Shown: one piece after another, positions 26,085 through 34,327 of the stretch | Position numbering within the stretch: the stretch's first letter is position 1 | How the letters are laid out: each line of letters begins with the position of its first letter | DNA from: Pseudomonadota bacterium | Lineage (GTDB): Bacteria; Pseudomonadota; Gammaproteobacteria; Burkholderiales; Burkholderiaceae_B | Assembly: GCA_023440825.1 (NCBI GenBank) | Contig: JAEXRL010000017.1 | Span: 1 to 64,000, forward strand | DNA length: 64,000 bases | Direction of reading: 5' to 3' | Position numbers and translations under genes: made by a program | Notes under the pieces: model-generated | What the model saw: only the letters and a program-made list of their open reading frames with translations | Told to the model about the DNA's origin: nothing | The model's database searches: none

Positions 26085-27452
26085 TTGATTAAGAATCCCG
26101 CTCGGTACGCCATAGCGTGCCGCGACGTTTTCGTCGTATGTTTCACGCCCGAAACCGCAACCGTACAGTGTGCCCTTATCGAAAGGCCAGCGACGCCCTT
26201 GTTGCAGTGCATTCTCACAACCTGCTTGGGCAATGGCTTTGGCTAGTGTTTCGTTAACCTGAATCAACTGGGTTGGACCGTGACAAATCCAGCGCTCGTC
26301 TTGTGGTTGCGCGGGGGGCTGGTTCGATTGATTAGCCCAACAAAACACCACGGCTTCTTGGAAGTCTGCCCAGCGCGGTTCCTTAGCCTGCTTGTGCTGG
26401 GATGGATTGCCTGTGGTTGCGTTCGCTAAGCTTGCTTGGTGGGGGGCTTGCTTTTGTTGCGACATAAGGGCATTGGGTGTGGGAGCAGGCGTTTGTCTGG
26501 TGCTGGGGACGTTCTGGGTCTGGCTAGTAGCCGTATTGTTTGCGACACGCGGCAGAGGTATAGGAGGCTTTATCGTGGTGTTTGCCATCACATTGCCAAT
26601 ACCCTGTTGTAGGCCACGCTCAATGGCAAGCTGACTGTCTCGTTGCTCCTGTGCTTGCCGTGCACGCAGTGCAGCCTGAGCTTGAGCCGAGGATAAACGT
26701 CCGGATTCAATCGAGGCCAAGTCGGCTCGAATACTGTTTTCATTACTGGTGATGCGAGCCCGATCCAGACTATCTGGGCTGAAGGGGCCGGCGTATAAGC
26801 CTTCACGCATTGCCGGGCATGCGATAAGCTGATTTTGCAGTGGGTGCTCGCGCAAACATTCATTTTGTATGTTTAAACTTAATGTCATTTTCACGTTTTC
26901 TGCGCTGTACGCCGTTTCTGTCATGTTCCAGGTGCGGTCCCAGTTGCGGTCTGCTTTTAACGTGTTACTGCCATCACCCAGCAAGTAGCGCCAGTGCCAG
27001 TAACGACTTTGACCCCAGTGCTGTTCGTGATTGCCACCTGATGCGTGAGCGTGAATGAGAACGCTGGGATAACGGGCTTTGATGGTGGAGTCAAAGGTAT
27101 TGACTCCCCGGGTTAAGGCTTCGAACCATTTTTTATTAGCATCCATCAGCCCCCATTGACTTGTGAAAGAGTGGCTGCATTCTGCTTGTAAGGTGCCTGT
27201 GCGGCGCCAGACAGCGCGCTCGGAAAAGCATTTTTTTTCGAATAAATCGAGTATTTCTCTGGAGTCACGTGCCATGGCCTCTTCTGTGTCTAAGGGCTCA
27301 TTTGCGTGCCCCAGTAAGGCGTTATACATGTCATAGGTGCAAGCGCTAAGCAATAGTGCGAGCAGTGCCGTTGTTGTGATAGCGGCGATGCGTTGCCGTG
27401 CACGCAAAACGGGCCGATCTGGCGCTTGCTGAGAGGGGGAAGGAGTCAACAT
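26028..27452 (-). CDS. Predicted lipoprotein of unknown function
   Basis: 474-residue protein with a lipoprotein signal: basic N-terminus, hydrophobic TTTALLALLLSAC and lipobox LSAC, giving a lipidated Cys at about residue 36. The mature part begins with an alpha/beta-looking domain rich in Trp (SRYWHWRYLLGDG, DRTWNMTETAYSA). A Gln/Ala-rich, coiled-coil-like stretch follows (SSAQAQAALRARQAQEQRDSQLAIERG), then a Pro/Thr/Gln linker and a C-terminal domain with several Cys (FCWANQ, WICHG, GCENA, YGCGFG). I start at ATG 27452, which has GAGGAAAC before it, although the frame stays open for another 118 codons upstream. No family is recognised. Confidence 0.7.
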   Translation of the reverse strand: MLTPSPSQQAPDRPVLRARQRIAAITTTALLALLLSACTYDMYNALLGHANEPLDTEEAMARDSREILDLFEKKCFSERAVWRRTGTLQAECSHSFTSQWGLMDANKKWFEALTRGVNTFDSTIKARYPSVLIHAHASGGNHEQHWGQSRYWHWRYLLGDGSNTLKADRNWDRTWNMTETAYSAENVKMTLSLNIQNECLREHPLQNQLIACPAMREGLYAGPFSPDSLDRARITSNENSIRADLASIESGRLSSAQAQAALRARQAQEQRDSQLAIERGLQQGIGNVMANTTIKPPIPLPRVANNTATSQTQNVPSTRQTPAPTPNALMSQQKQAPHQASLANATTGNPSQHKQAKEPRWADFQEAVVFCWANQSNQPPAQPQDERWICHGPTQLIQVNETLAKAIAQAGCENALQQGRRWPFDKGTLYGCGFGRETYDENVAARYGVPSGILNQLQTYRCSIPYSQRCSTPK

Positions 27453-27839
27453 TTTTGTTTCCTCTAAAGGCGGTCTTTGCCGTGGTTTACGCTGCTTAGG
27501 CCAGAGCGATAGCGACGAAAGCGAAGGACTCTTTTTATCTAAGGGTTTACTGACTCTACCCCGTACACGGGAGATGGGAATTATTGAAGCATGGTGAATC
27601 ACGATATCGTTAAAGCCATATGCAGGACGCGATGGCATGTTTATTATAATATGGAAAACTTTGGTAACACCATTGGGGTTGGGAAAGTGCGTCCTACCGA
27701 CTACTAGAGTTACCGCTTTTGCTATTTTCTCATTTAGATTTTCTGTATAGTCACTCATCAGTTGTGTGTGGCACGGTGCAGGTCTGAGCTCAATCGGGGA
27801 TGCCACGATATAGGGCTTGCTAGATAAAGAGAGGACGCA
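27453..27839. other. Region between divergent lipoprotein and small membrane protein genes
   Basis: An open frame continuous with the lipoprotein gene runs through this stretch to 27806 on the minus strand, but its translation lacks a signal peptide and looks unlike a domain. I treat it as the divergent promoter region. Nothing else is seen. Confidence 0.4.
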
Positions 27840-28121
27840 ATGCAGGAAGTATGGGATTGGCTATGGGTGAATCCGGCGCGTTTTTTAGTGGTGATATCAC
27901 TAGTGGTGACCTGGGTGACCTGTGCAGGCGAGTTTCATGGGCGTCGCTCGGGTGGTTCGGGGTGGTTGACCCTGGCACGGATCTCGATAGGGGCGATATT
28001 TACCCTGCTGACGGCCATAGTGGCAGCCATTTATGGTGGTGTGGGGGCGTTTTTTGGGTATTTGGCGTTGCAGCTTGTTGTCTGTGTGATCATTCCTGTA
28101 GTGTGGGTGGAAAAAATGTAG
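27840..28121 (+). CDS. Small hydrophobic membrane protein
   Basis: 93-residue protein with about three membrane segments (FLVVISLVVTWVTCAG, LARISIGAIFTLLTAIVAAIYGGVGAFFGY, LALQLVVCVIIPVVWV) and few charged residues. The ATG follows a strong AGAGAGGA. Family not recognised. It is divergent from the lipoprotein gene and ends at a strong shared terminator. Confidence 0.65.
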   Translation: MQEVWDWLWVNPARFLVVISLVVTWVTCAGEFHGRRSGGSGWLTLARISIGAIFTLLTAIVAAIYGGVGAFFGYLALQLVVCVIIPVVWVEKM

Positions 28122-28141
28122 TCTTGTCGTATAGGCAAGAG

Positions 28142-28168
28142 AAAGGGGGCGCTATAGCGCCCCCTTTT
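28142..28168. terminator. Bidirectional terminator
   Basis: Perfect palindrome AAAGGGGGCGCT-AT-AGCGCCCCCTTT, with T on both sides. It serves the convergent small membrane protein gene and the Bug-family gene. Confidence 0.93.
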
Positions 28169-28183
28169 ATTAATCGTTTTAGT

Positions 28184-29158
28184 TTATTGTGCTTCTAGAC
28201 CGGCTTGTTTGAATAGCTCCGCCCATTGAGGCACTTGTTGCTCCACCTTTGCTTGCAGGGCTTGTGGAGTGGCTTCGTCAAGCAATACTGTTGCACCCAG
28301 TGCAGCCATGCGCTCCTTAAATTGGGGATCGCTGAGACCGGCTTTCAGCGCCGTATTGAGTTTTTGAACAACCGCCTCAGGTGTGCCTTTAGGTGCCCAC
28401 ATTCCATGCCAGATACCGACCTCAAAGCCGTCAAAGCCCGCCTCTTGCATGGTGGGCAGATTAGGCAGGGTGGCGACCCGTGTAGGGCTGGTGACGGCAT
28501 AGGCTTTCACGGAGCCGGCATTTATTTGTTGTGTGGTGTTGGTGGTTTGATCACATAGCACATCAACTTGTTTGCCCATGAGATCGGCCATGGCGGGCGC
28601 CGTACCGTTATAGGGCACGGTTAGGATATCAACGCCTAAAGCACTGAGTAACATAGTGCCGCATAAATGGCTGGCAGCACCTATACCGGCATTGGCCAGC
28701 GAGATACTGTCTTTATTGGCCCGCATGTACTCTACTAGCTCTTCAATGGTATTAGGTGGGAAATCGGAGCGCGCAATAATGGTCATGGGCACATCGACCA
28801 CTAGACCGACTGGCTGCATGCCATTTAACGCATCATAGCCAGGATTTTTATATAAGGACGGTGCAGTGGAAAAACCAATATGCATAAGCAAAATGCTACT
28901 GCCATCCGGTTTGGCGCGTGCGACTTGGGATGTGCCGATGGTGCCGCCTGCGCCCCCTCGGTTTTCAATAATAACGGTCTGGCCCAATTCGCCTCGCATG
29001 GCTTCACCTAAGGCCCGTGCGACGTTATCGGTGGGGCCGCCTGCGGCGAAAGGAACGACCATATTAATGGGGCCGCTTGGGTAGTTGTTGGCCCAGGCGG
29101 ATGAGCTTAAGGCTACGCTTAGGCTCAGGCACAACGTAGAGATTACAGCTGCTTTCAT
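28184..29158 (-). CDS. Bug-family (TctC) periplasmic solute-binding protein
   Basis: 324-residue extracytoplasmic binding protein of the tripartite tricarboxylate transporter family, greatly expanded in Bordetella relatives. It has a Sec signal peptide (MKAAVISTLCLSLSVALSSSAWA) and then YPSGPINMVVPFAAGGPTDNVARALG, the hallmark Bug start, with AKPDGSSILLMHIG and PYNGTAPAMADLMG later. Bug proteins bind carboxylates or amides. Start ATG 29158 has AAGGAAG before it. No TctA/TctB membrane genes are near, so it is an orphan. It is divergent from a flavin reductase-like gene. Confidence 0.93.
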   Translation of the reverse strand: MKAAVISTLCLSLSVALSSSAWANNYPSGPINMVVPFAAGGPTDNVARALGEAMRGELGQTVIIENRGGAGGTIGTSQVARAKPDGSSILLMHIGFSTAPSLYKNPGYDALNGMQPVGLVVDVPMTIIARSDFPPNTIEELVEYMRANKDSISLANAGIGAASHLCGTMLLSALGVDILTVPYNGTAPAMADLMGKQVDVLCDQTTNTTQQINAGSVKAYAVTSPTRVATLPNLPTMQEAGFDGFEVGIWHGMWAPKGTPEAVVQKLNTALKAGLSDPQFKERMAALGATVLLDEATPQALQAKVEQQVPQWAELFKQAGLEAQ

Positions 29159-29376
29159 GTCTCTTCCTTGTTGGTGATTATTGCTCTGTGTAAGAGCTAT
29201 GCTGTATAGATGTGCTACGGGAAGATTGTAGTCAAAAATATAACAGGTGATTACCGGCATTACCCTTACGACTTCCACCTTAGGGTCTTACCCCCACGCG
29301 AAGCTATCTTATTGCTGTTATGAAGAAAAGTGCGTAGGGTTGAGAGTCGGCGCATTATTAAATCTTGAGGAATATC

Positions 29377-29991
29377 GTGCAGCAAGACTATTATTTTTAT
29401 CAGCCTGAGCAAGGTCATGGACTACGGCATGACCCCATGAATGCAATAGTGGGGCCCCGCCCTATTGGCTGGATCGGCACAAAAAGTAGTACGGGCACCT
29501 TGAATCTGGCTCCTTATAGTTTTTTTAATCTGTTTAACTATCGGCCACCTATTATTGGATTCTCTAGCTTGGGCTTTAAGGATAGCGTGCGTAATGTGCT
29601 GGAAACTGGGGTGTTTACCTGGAACCTAGTGACTCAAGAGCTTGCGGAGCAGATGAATCAAAGCAGCATAGAGCAAGCCGTGCCGGAGTTTGAGTTCGCG
29701 GGGCTAACAGCGGTACAGTCTCGGTGTATTGATGCTCCCCGTGTGGGGGAAAGCCGTGTGTCGTTCGAGTGTAAGTTGACACAGCAGTTGCGCTTGCAGG
29801 ATCTTGGCGGCACGGAGCTGGAGACCTGGGTGGTGTTTGGCCAAGTCGTGGGCGTACATATTGATGCCGCCTGTATTACTGATGGCATCTATGACACGGC
29901 TACTGTACAAGCCGTATTACGTGGAGGGGGCGCGGGTGATTACTTCACCATCACCGACGCCGCCAAGTTTGTAATGCGGCGCCCCAGATAG
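29377..29991 (+). CDS. Flavin reductase-like FMN-binding split-barrel protein
   Basis: 204-residue protein of the flavin reductase-like family. It begins with FYQPEQGHGLRHDPMNAIVGPRPIGWIGT, followed by LNLAPYSFFNLFNYRPPIIGF and the C-terminal barrel (VVFGQVVGVHID). Members bind FMN and either reduce it for an oxygenase or act in their own right. I start at GTG 29377, with GAGGA five bases upstream; a TTG at 29365 is in frame. No oxygenase gene lies nearby. A distant paralogue lies at 52431-53027, also next to a Bug gene. Confidence 0.88.
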   Translation: MQQDYYFYQPEQGHGLRHDPMNAIVGPRPIGWIGTKSSTGTLNLAPYSFFNLFNYRPPIIGFSSLGFKDSVRNVLETGVFTWNLVTQELAEQMNQSSIEQAVPEFEFAGLTAVQSRCIDAPRVGESRVSFECKLTQQLRLQDLGGTELETWVVFGQVVGVHIDAACITDGIYDTATVQAVLRGGGAGDYFTITDAAKFVMRRPR

Positions 29992-30020
29992 GCAGGGGCA
30001 CCGAGGAGAGTAAATTGCGA

Positions 30021-31562
30021 TTAGGTGCTTTGGTGCCCAGGTAGTAAGTGTGTGGGTACCAGTGGTGTACGCCAGGCGATGAGCCCTAGCACGACAGTGA
30101 GGAGTGCGAGTGTGCCGCAGTACCAAGCCAGAGCGGAGTTCAAGCCTATGAGGTCTGCTAGCCAGCCTATTGCCAGCGTGGGAATAATGGCACCTAAGTA
30201 GCCGATAATCAGATAGGTTGAGGTCATGCCTGCTCGCAAATGAGACGGCGCCACTTTGTTCACAATGCTCATGCCGCCTAGCATGCAAAAGCCGTGTCCG
30301 ATCGAAGTCATTAAAACGCTGCAGATAAAGAGCAAGGCAGAGGCGGACTGTATATTTAATCCTAGGCTCAGGCAGGCCACCGTGAACGCCGCCAGCCCTA
30401 GCATGACGCACTTTTTACTGTGTAGGCGTCGTGCCAGCAATTGTGTGCCAGAGGATAAAAATAAAATAATGCCAATAGAAAAGCCACTGACAACCGGGCC
30501 GTGCCAGGGCACCATATTAGCCATGAAGCTAGGTGCCAAGGAGGCATACAAACTAAACATGCTAAAAGCGCAGCATGTGGACAGGCAGCCTAGTAAAAAT
30601 GGCTGGCGTAAGCCGGGCGAAGGCAGGACGATGCTGGGCAAGTAGTCTCGCCAGGAATAAGGGCGTGAGTGTGTACTGGTGCTGGAAGGAACACGAATTT
30701 TATAAAGTGCGTAGATGGCCAAGACACCTAGAATTAAAGACGGAATATAGCTACTTACCAGAGGCTGGGGGAGCCATTGAGCGATAATGCCGCCTACTAC
30801 GGGACCTAGGCCAAACCCCAATGCCAGCATTAAGGTAGTCGAGGCAGCAGCGCGCTGTACATCACCTGTGCGATTGAGTTTGCTTAAGCCCAGAGAGGCG
30901 GCGGTGACGATCATGCTGGACGCCAGGCCAATCAGAATACGGCTGAACAGAAAGCTGCTTAGATTCCAGGCAATCGCGGACAGAAAAATGCCTAGCGTCA
31001 CCATGCTTAAGGCCAGACGTAGCACTAGTAAATAGCCTTTTCGGTCACTGAGGCGCCCCAGAAACAAAAGGCTGGCCAGTGCTGAGCCCATATACACCAC
31101 ATACAGGATGGTAATGTCACCTGCGCTCAGGTCCCAGCGAGCCTGATAAAGCGGATATAAGGGACTGACCAAAGCTGTGCCCATGACGCCGACACACATG
31201 GCAAAGCAAATCCATAGATAGGGGTCCCAGAAAGGTGGTTTGGCTGTGCTTTTATTGTTATTAAGGGACACCACACGCAAGGGGGTGGTCTGGGCTGAAT
31301 CGCTGTCGTTGGCAGTCAGCTTGATGTGCTCAAAGATACGGTGATTCTCTGGCATCTGATGGAATGCATCGTAAGCATTACGATGTGCCCAGACTTCATA
31401 CAGTTGATAGTGATTGTGCTCAGAGTCGGTCTGGTGCAAGACGTCAAAACGCAAGCAAGCGCGGTTGTTTTGTGCACGCTGGGCCATTTCCAGTATGTCG
31501 GCATGCAGGTCTGAGTCTGGTGATAACGAGTAAGTGAACTTGCGACAGTAAGTTGCACTCAT
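30021..31562 (-). CDS. MFS transporter fused to an N-terminal antibiotic-biosynthesis-monooxygenase-like domain
   Basis: 513-residue fusion. Residues 1 to about 95 form an ABM/quinol-monooxygenase-type ferredoxin fold (RKFTYSLSPDSDLHADIL, then YQLYEVWAHRNAYDAFHQMPENHRIFEHIK). From about 115 a major-facilitator transporter follows with some 12 membrane segments and the loop 2-3 motif GRLSDRKGYLLVLR. Such transporters are usually drug or metabolite exporters. The ABM domain could sense or alter the substrate. Start ATG 31562 has AAGGATT before it; the frame is open 32 codons further. Fusion is seen directly in the sequence; function is inferred. Confidence 0.8.
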   Translation of the reverse strand: MSATYCRKFTYSLSPDSDLHADILEMAQRAQNNRACLRFDVLHQTDSEHNHYQLYEVWAHRNAYDAFHQMPENHRIFEHIKLTANDSDSAQTTPLRVVSLNNNKSTAKPPFWDPYLWICFAMCVGVMGTALVSPLYPLYQARWDLSAGDITILYVVYMGSALASLLFLGRLSDRKGYLLVLRLALSMVTLGIFLSAIAWNLSSFLFSRILIGLASSMIVTAASLGLSKLNRTGDVQRAAASTTLMLALGFGLGPVVGGIIAQWLPQPLVSSYIPSLILGVLAIYALYKIRVPSSTSTHSRPYSWRDYLPSIVLPSPGLRQPFLLGCLSTCCAFSMFSLYASLAPSFMANMVPWHGPVVSGFSIGIILFLSSGTQLLARRLHSKKCVMLGLAAFTVACLSLGLNIQSASALLFICSVLMTSIGHGFCMLGGMSIVNKVAPSHLRAGMTSTYLIIGYLGAIIPTLAIGWLADLIGLNSALAWYCGTLALLTVVLGLIAWRTPLVPTHLLPGHQST

Positions 31563-31689
31563 AGAAAATCCTTGGTCATAAGAGCAAAGATAACAGCATA
31601 CTCTTTCAACCTTGCTTGTCCAGCCTTGCTTGTGGGCGGCTGAACTAGCCAGTAGCATAAGGGACTATTTAGGGATTTTGGGGTACAGA

Positions 31690-32616
31690 ATGTCGTACGA
31701 TTTGGATAAGCGTCTGGTCATTGGGCTGGCCTCCAGCGCCTTGTTTGATTTGGTGGAGTCTGATCAGGTATTTCGTACTCAGGGCGAAGCGGAATACAAA
31801 AAATATCAGCTCGAACACGAGAGTCAGCCTTTTGCGCCAGGGGTGGCATTTCCCTTTATTAAGCGCTTGCTGGCATTGAATGACTTATCGCCTCAGGATC
31901 CTGTGGTGGAGGTCATGCTGTTGTCGCGCAACGATCCCAATACGGGCATGCGCGTGATGAACTCCATACAGCACCATCAGTTAGACATTAGTCGTGCGAT
32001 TTTTTTACAAGGTGCAGACCCCTACCCTTATATACCCGCCTTATCAATCAGCCTGTTTTTGTCGGCCAACGAGCAAGATGTGCGTGCTGCGGTGAAAGCA
32101 GGCTATCCCGCAGGGCAAGTGCTACGGACGGCCTTTCAGGATGATTACAGTGATCCCCATGTGCGTGTCGCGTTTGACTTTGATGGGGTGATTATTGATG
32201 ATGAGGCCGAACAGGTGTATCAGGCCGAGCGCAATCTGGATCATTTTATGCAGCACGAGGCCGAGCGTGTGCGTACGCCACATAATCCTGGCTTGTTGCA
32301 GGAGTTTTTAAGTAAGCTTTCCCGCTTGCAAGCGTTGGAGCAGGAAAAGCAGGAGCTGGATCCGAGCTACGAGCCACGCTTGCGGATTGCCATTGTCACT
32401 GCTAGAAACGCCCCTGCACATGAGCGCTTGATTTACACCATGCGCAGTTGGGGAATAGATGTGAATGAGGCCTTTTTCCTGGGGGGAGTGGAAAAGCGGC
32501 GGGTTCTTGAAGTGTTGCAGCCACATATTTTTTTCGACGATCAAGCGGTACATCTAGAAAGTGCGGCGCATGCCTCCCCTTCCGTACATATTCCCTTTGG
32601 TGCGGTGAATCAGTAA
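31690..32616 (+). CDS. 5'-nucleotidase, cytosolic 5'-nucleotidase-1 type
   Basis: 308-residue protein of the 5'-nucleotidase family that resembles animal cytosolic 5'-nucleotidase I. It has VIGLASSALFDL at the N-terminus, FALLS-type MLLSRNDPNTGMRVMNSI, then VAFDFDGVIIDDEAEQVYQ (a HAD-like acidic motif), RIAIVTARNAPAHERLI and a final FFDDQAVHLESA. It should remove phosphate from nucleoside monophosphates. I start at ATG 31690 (MSYDLDKRLVIGL); the frame is open 26 codons upstream. It is divergent from the MFS fusion gene. Confidence 0.88.
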   Translation: MSYDLDKRLVIGLASSALFDLVESDQVFRTQGEAEYKKYQLEHESQPFAPGVAFPFIKRLLALNDLSPQDPVVEVMLLSRNDPNTGMRVMNSIQHHQLDISRAIFLQGADPYPYIPALSISLFLSANEQDVRAAVKAGYPAGQVLRTAFQDDYSDPHVRVAFDFDGVIIDDEAEQVYQAERNLDHFMQHEAERVRTPHNPGLLQEFLSKLSRLQALEQEKQELDPSYEPRLRIAIVTARNAPAHERLIYTMRSWGIDVNEAFFLGGVEKRRVLEVLQPHIFFDDQAVHLESAAHASPSVHIPFGAVNQ

Positions 32617-32760
32617 GAGTGTTGTGCTAATCCTATGTTTGCAGGGAAAAGCTACATGCTGCGGTGCATCAAGGTATATGATGCTGCTTGGCGAGTCAGA
32701 TTACGCAGGCAAAATCAGCTCGCCCCTTGTGTATGTTGCCGGCTGAAATAGAGTGTTGTC

Positions 32761-33303
32761 ATGAAAAAAGTTGTCCGTGCCAAATTGCATGGTATCAAGG
32801 TTACCGGTGCTGACTTGAACTATCACGGGTCCATCACACTGGACCCAGAAGTGTGTGAGCAGGCGGGTATACTGCCCATGGAGTTCGTCGAAATTTGGAA
32901 CAAAGACAGTGGAGCCAGAATTTCCACCTATGTTATTTATGGTGAGCCCGGTTCACGCTGCTGTGTGTTAAATGGGGCGGCAGCACGTACTTGCCAGAAA
33001 GGCGATACGGTGATTATTTGCGCCTCTGAGTATATTGATACGCCACAGTTATATGACTTAAGGCCTACTGTACTGACATTTACCCCCGATAACGAGGTAG
33101 ATGAGGTGATGCACTATGAGGTGCGAAAAACCGCTACGCGCGATTTTGATTTTCGTGTGGTGCGTGACTCGCGCCCGCAAGGGGCTGAGCGCACTTTGCG
33201 TAGTGTAGACCTAGAGGCTCTGGCGCAAGATTTGCGTACCCGGGGGCTGGATGATCGGGCCATCGCCGACTTACTGTCCTGCCATTTAAGTCAGTTCCAG
33301 TAA
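32761..33303 (+). CDS. panD: Aspartate 1-decarboxylase with long C-terminal extension
   Basis: Makes beta-alanine from aspartate for pantothenate and CoA. The proenzyme self-cleaves at Gly-Ser; here YHGSITLD puts the cut between G23 and S24. The core is conserved: KVTGADLNYHGS, ISTYVIYGEPGSR and LNGAAARTCQKGD, VIICASEY. It has 180 residues where E. coli PanD has 126. The extra part after about residue 118 ends in a helical segment LEALAQDLRTRGLDDRAIADLLS of unknown role. No panB or panC is next to it. Core assignment is strong; the extension is unexplained. Confidence 0.9.
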   Translation: MKKVVRAKLHGIKVTGADLNYHGSITLDPEVCEQAGILPMEFVEIWNKDSGARISTYVIYGEPGSRCCVLNGAAARTCQKGDTVIICASEYIDTPQLYDLRPTVLTFTPDNEVDEVMHYEVRKTATRDFDFRVVRDSRPQGAERTLRSVDLEALAQDLRTRGLDDRAIADLLSCHLSQFQ

Positions 33304-33334
33304 GTCGTTTAGCGTTTCAGGCCTGCCCAGCGGC

Positions 33335-34327
33335 TTACTGGCGTCCTTCTTGCACAGCATGGCAGGCGGTCTCATGGCCGTCGCGTGCGATGAGCTCGGG
33401 CGCCTCGGTACGGCATCTGTCCTGGGCCAGTGGGCAGCGTGGGTGAAACGTACAGCCTGACGGTGGGTTAAGTGGGTTAGGCACTTCTCCCGCTACGGGG
33501 ATACGGCTTTTTCCCGCCCCACTCATATCAGGGATGGCGCCTAGCAGCATACGCGTATAAGGATGCTGCGCTCGGGTGAACAGTTCGTCCCGGCTAGCAA
33601 TTTCTACAATTCTGCCCAGATACATTACCCCTACCCGATCTGCCACATGATGCACCACAGCCAGATTGTGTGAAATAAATAAATAGGTCAGACCCAGGTC
33701 GCGTTGCAGCTCTTTCATCAGGTTAAGTACCTGTGCTTGCACGGATACATCCAGAGCCGAAGTGGGTTCATCACACACGATGAACTCAGGCTGTAAAGCC
33801 AGGGCGCGAGCAATCGAGATGCGTTGACGTTGACCACCCGAGAATTGGTGTGGATACCGCTGTGCATCGCTGGGAGCCAGCCCCACCTGGTTTAAAAGCT
33901 CTCCGACACGCTCTTGCTGCTGGGCTATGCTAAGGCTGGTGTGTGTGGCCAGAGGCTCGGCAATGATGCGGCCCACACGCCAGCGTGGGTTCAGGCTGGC
34001 ATAGGGGTCCTGAAAAATCATCTGCCTGCGTTTGCGTATGCCTTGTAACTCGGTTTTGCTCAGGCTGCTCAGTGATTTACCCTGATATTTAATCTCACCA
34101 CGCGTGGGCTGATACAGTCCGGTGAGCAAGCGAGCTACGGTTGATTTGCCACAGCCCGATTCGCCGACTAGAGCCAGTGTTTCGCCCTTGCGTAAATTGA
34201 AGCTGACACCGTCTACGGCCCGTAGATTGACTTTGGGCTTACGATAAATGACCCGCTCGAGCAAAGAAGGTGAAACATCAAACCAACAGGCGGCGTCGTG
34301 TACTTGTACGAGATATTCTTGTGTCAT
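33335..34327 (-). CDS. Peptide/nickel-type ABC transporter ATP-binding protein (OppF/DppF)
   Basis: One of two ATPases of an Opp/Dpp-type importer at the inner face of the membrane. The 330-residue protein has Walker A VGESGCGKSTVARLL, signature FSGGQRQRISIARALA, Walker B EFIVCDEPTSALDVS, H-loop FISHNLAVV and the C-terminal oligopeptide-transport Cys motif (GCTFHPRCPLAQDRC), which often holds an iron-sulfur cluster. Start ATG 34327 overlaps the stop of the upstream ATPase by four bases. It is the last gene of the operon. Confidence 0.94.
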   Translation of the reverse strand: MTQEYLVQVHDAACWFDVSPSLLERVIYRKPKVNLRAVDGVSFNLRKGETLALVGESGCGKSTVARLLTGLYQPTRGEIKYQGKSLSSLSKTELQGIRKRRQMIFQDPYASLNPRWRVGRIIAEPLATHTSLSIAQQQERVGELLNQVGLAPSDAQRYPHQFSGGQRQRISIARALALQPEFIVCDEPTSALDVSVQAQVLNLMKELQRDLGLTYLFISHNLAVVHHVADRVGVMYLGRIVEIASRDELFTRAQHPYTRMLLGAIPDMSGAGKSRIPVAGEVPNPLNPPSGCTFHPRCPLAQDRCRTEAPELIARDGHETACHAVQEGRQ

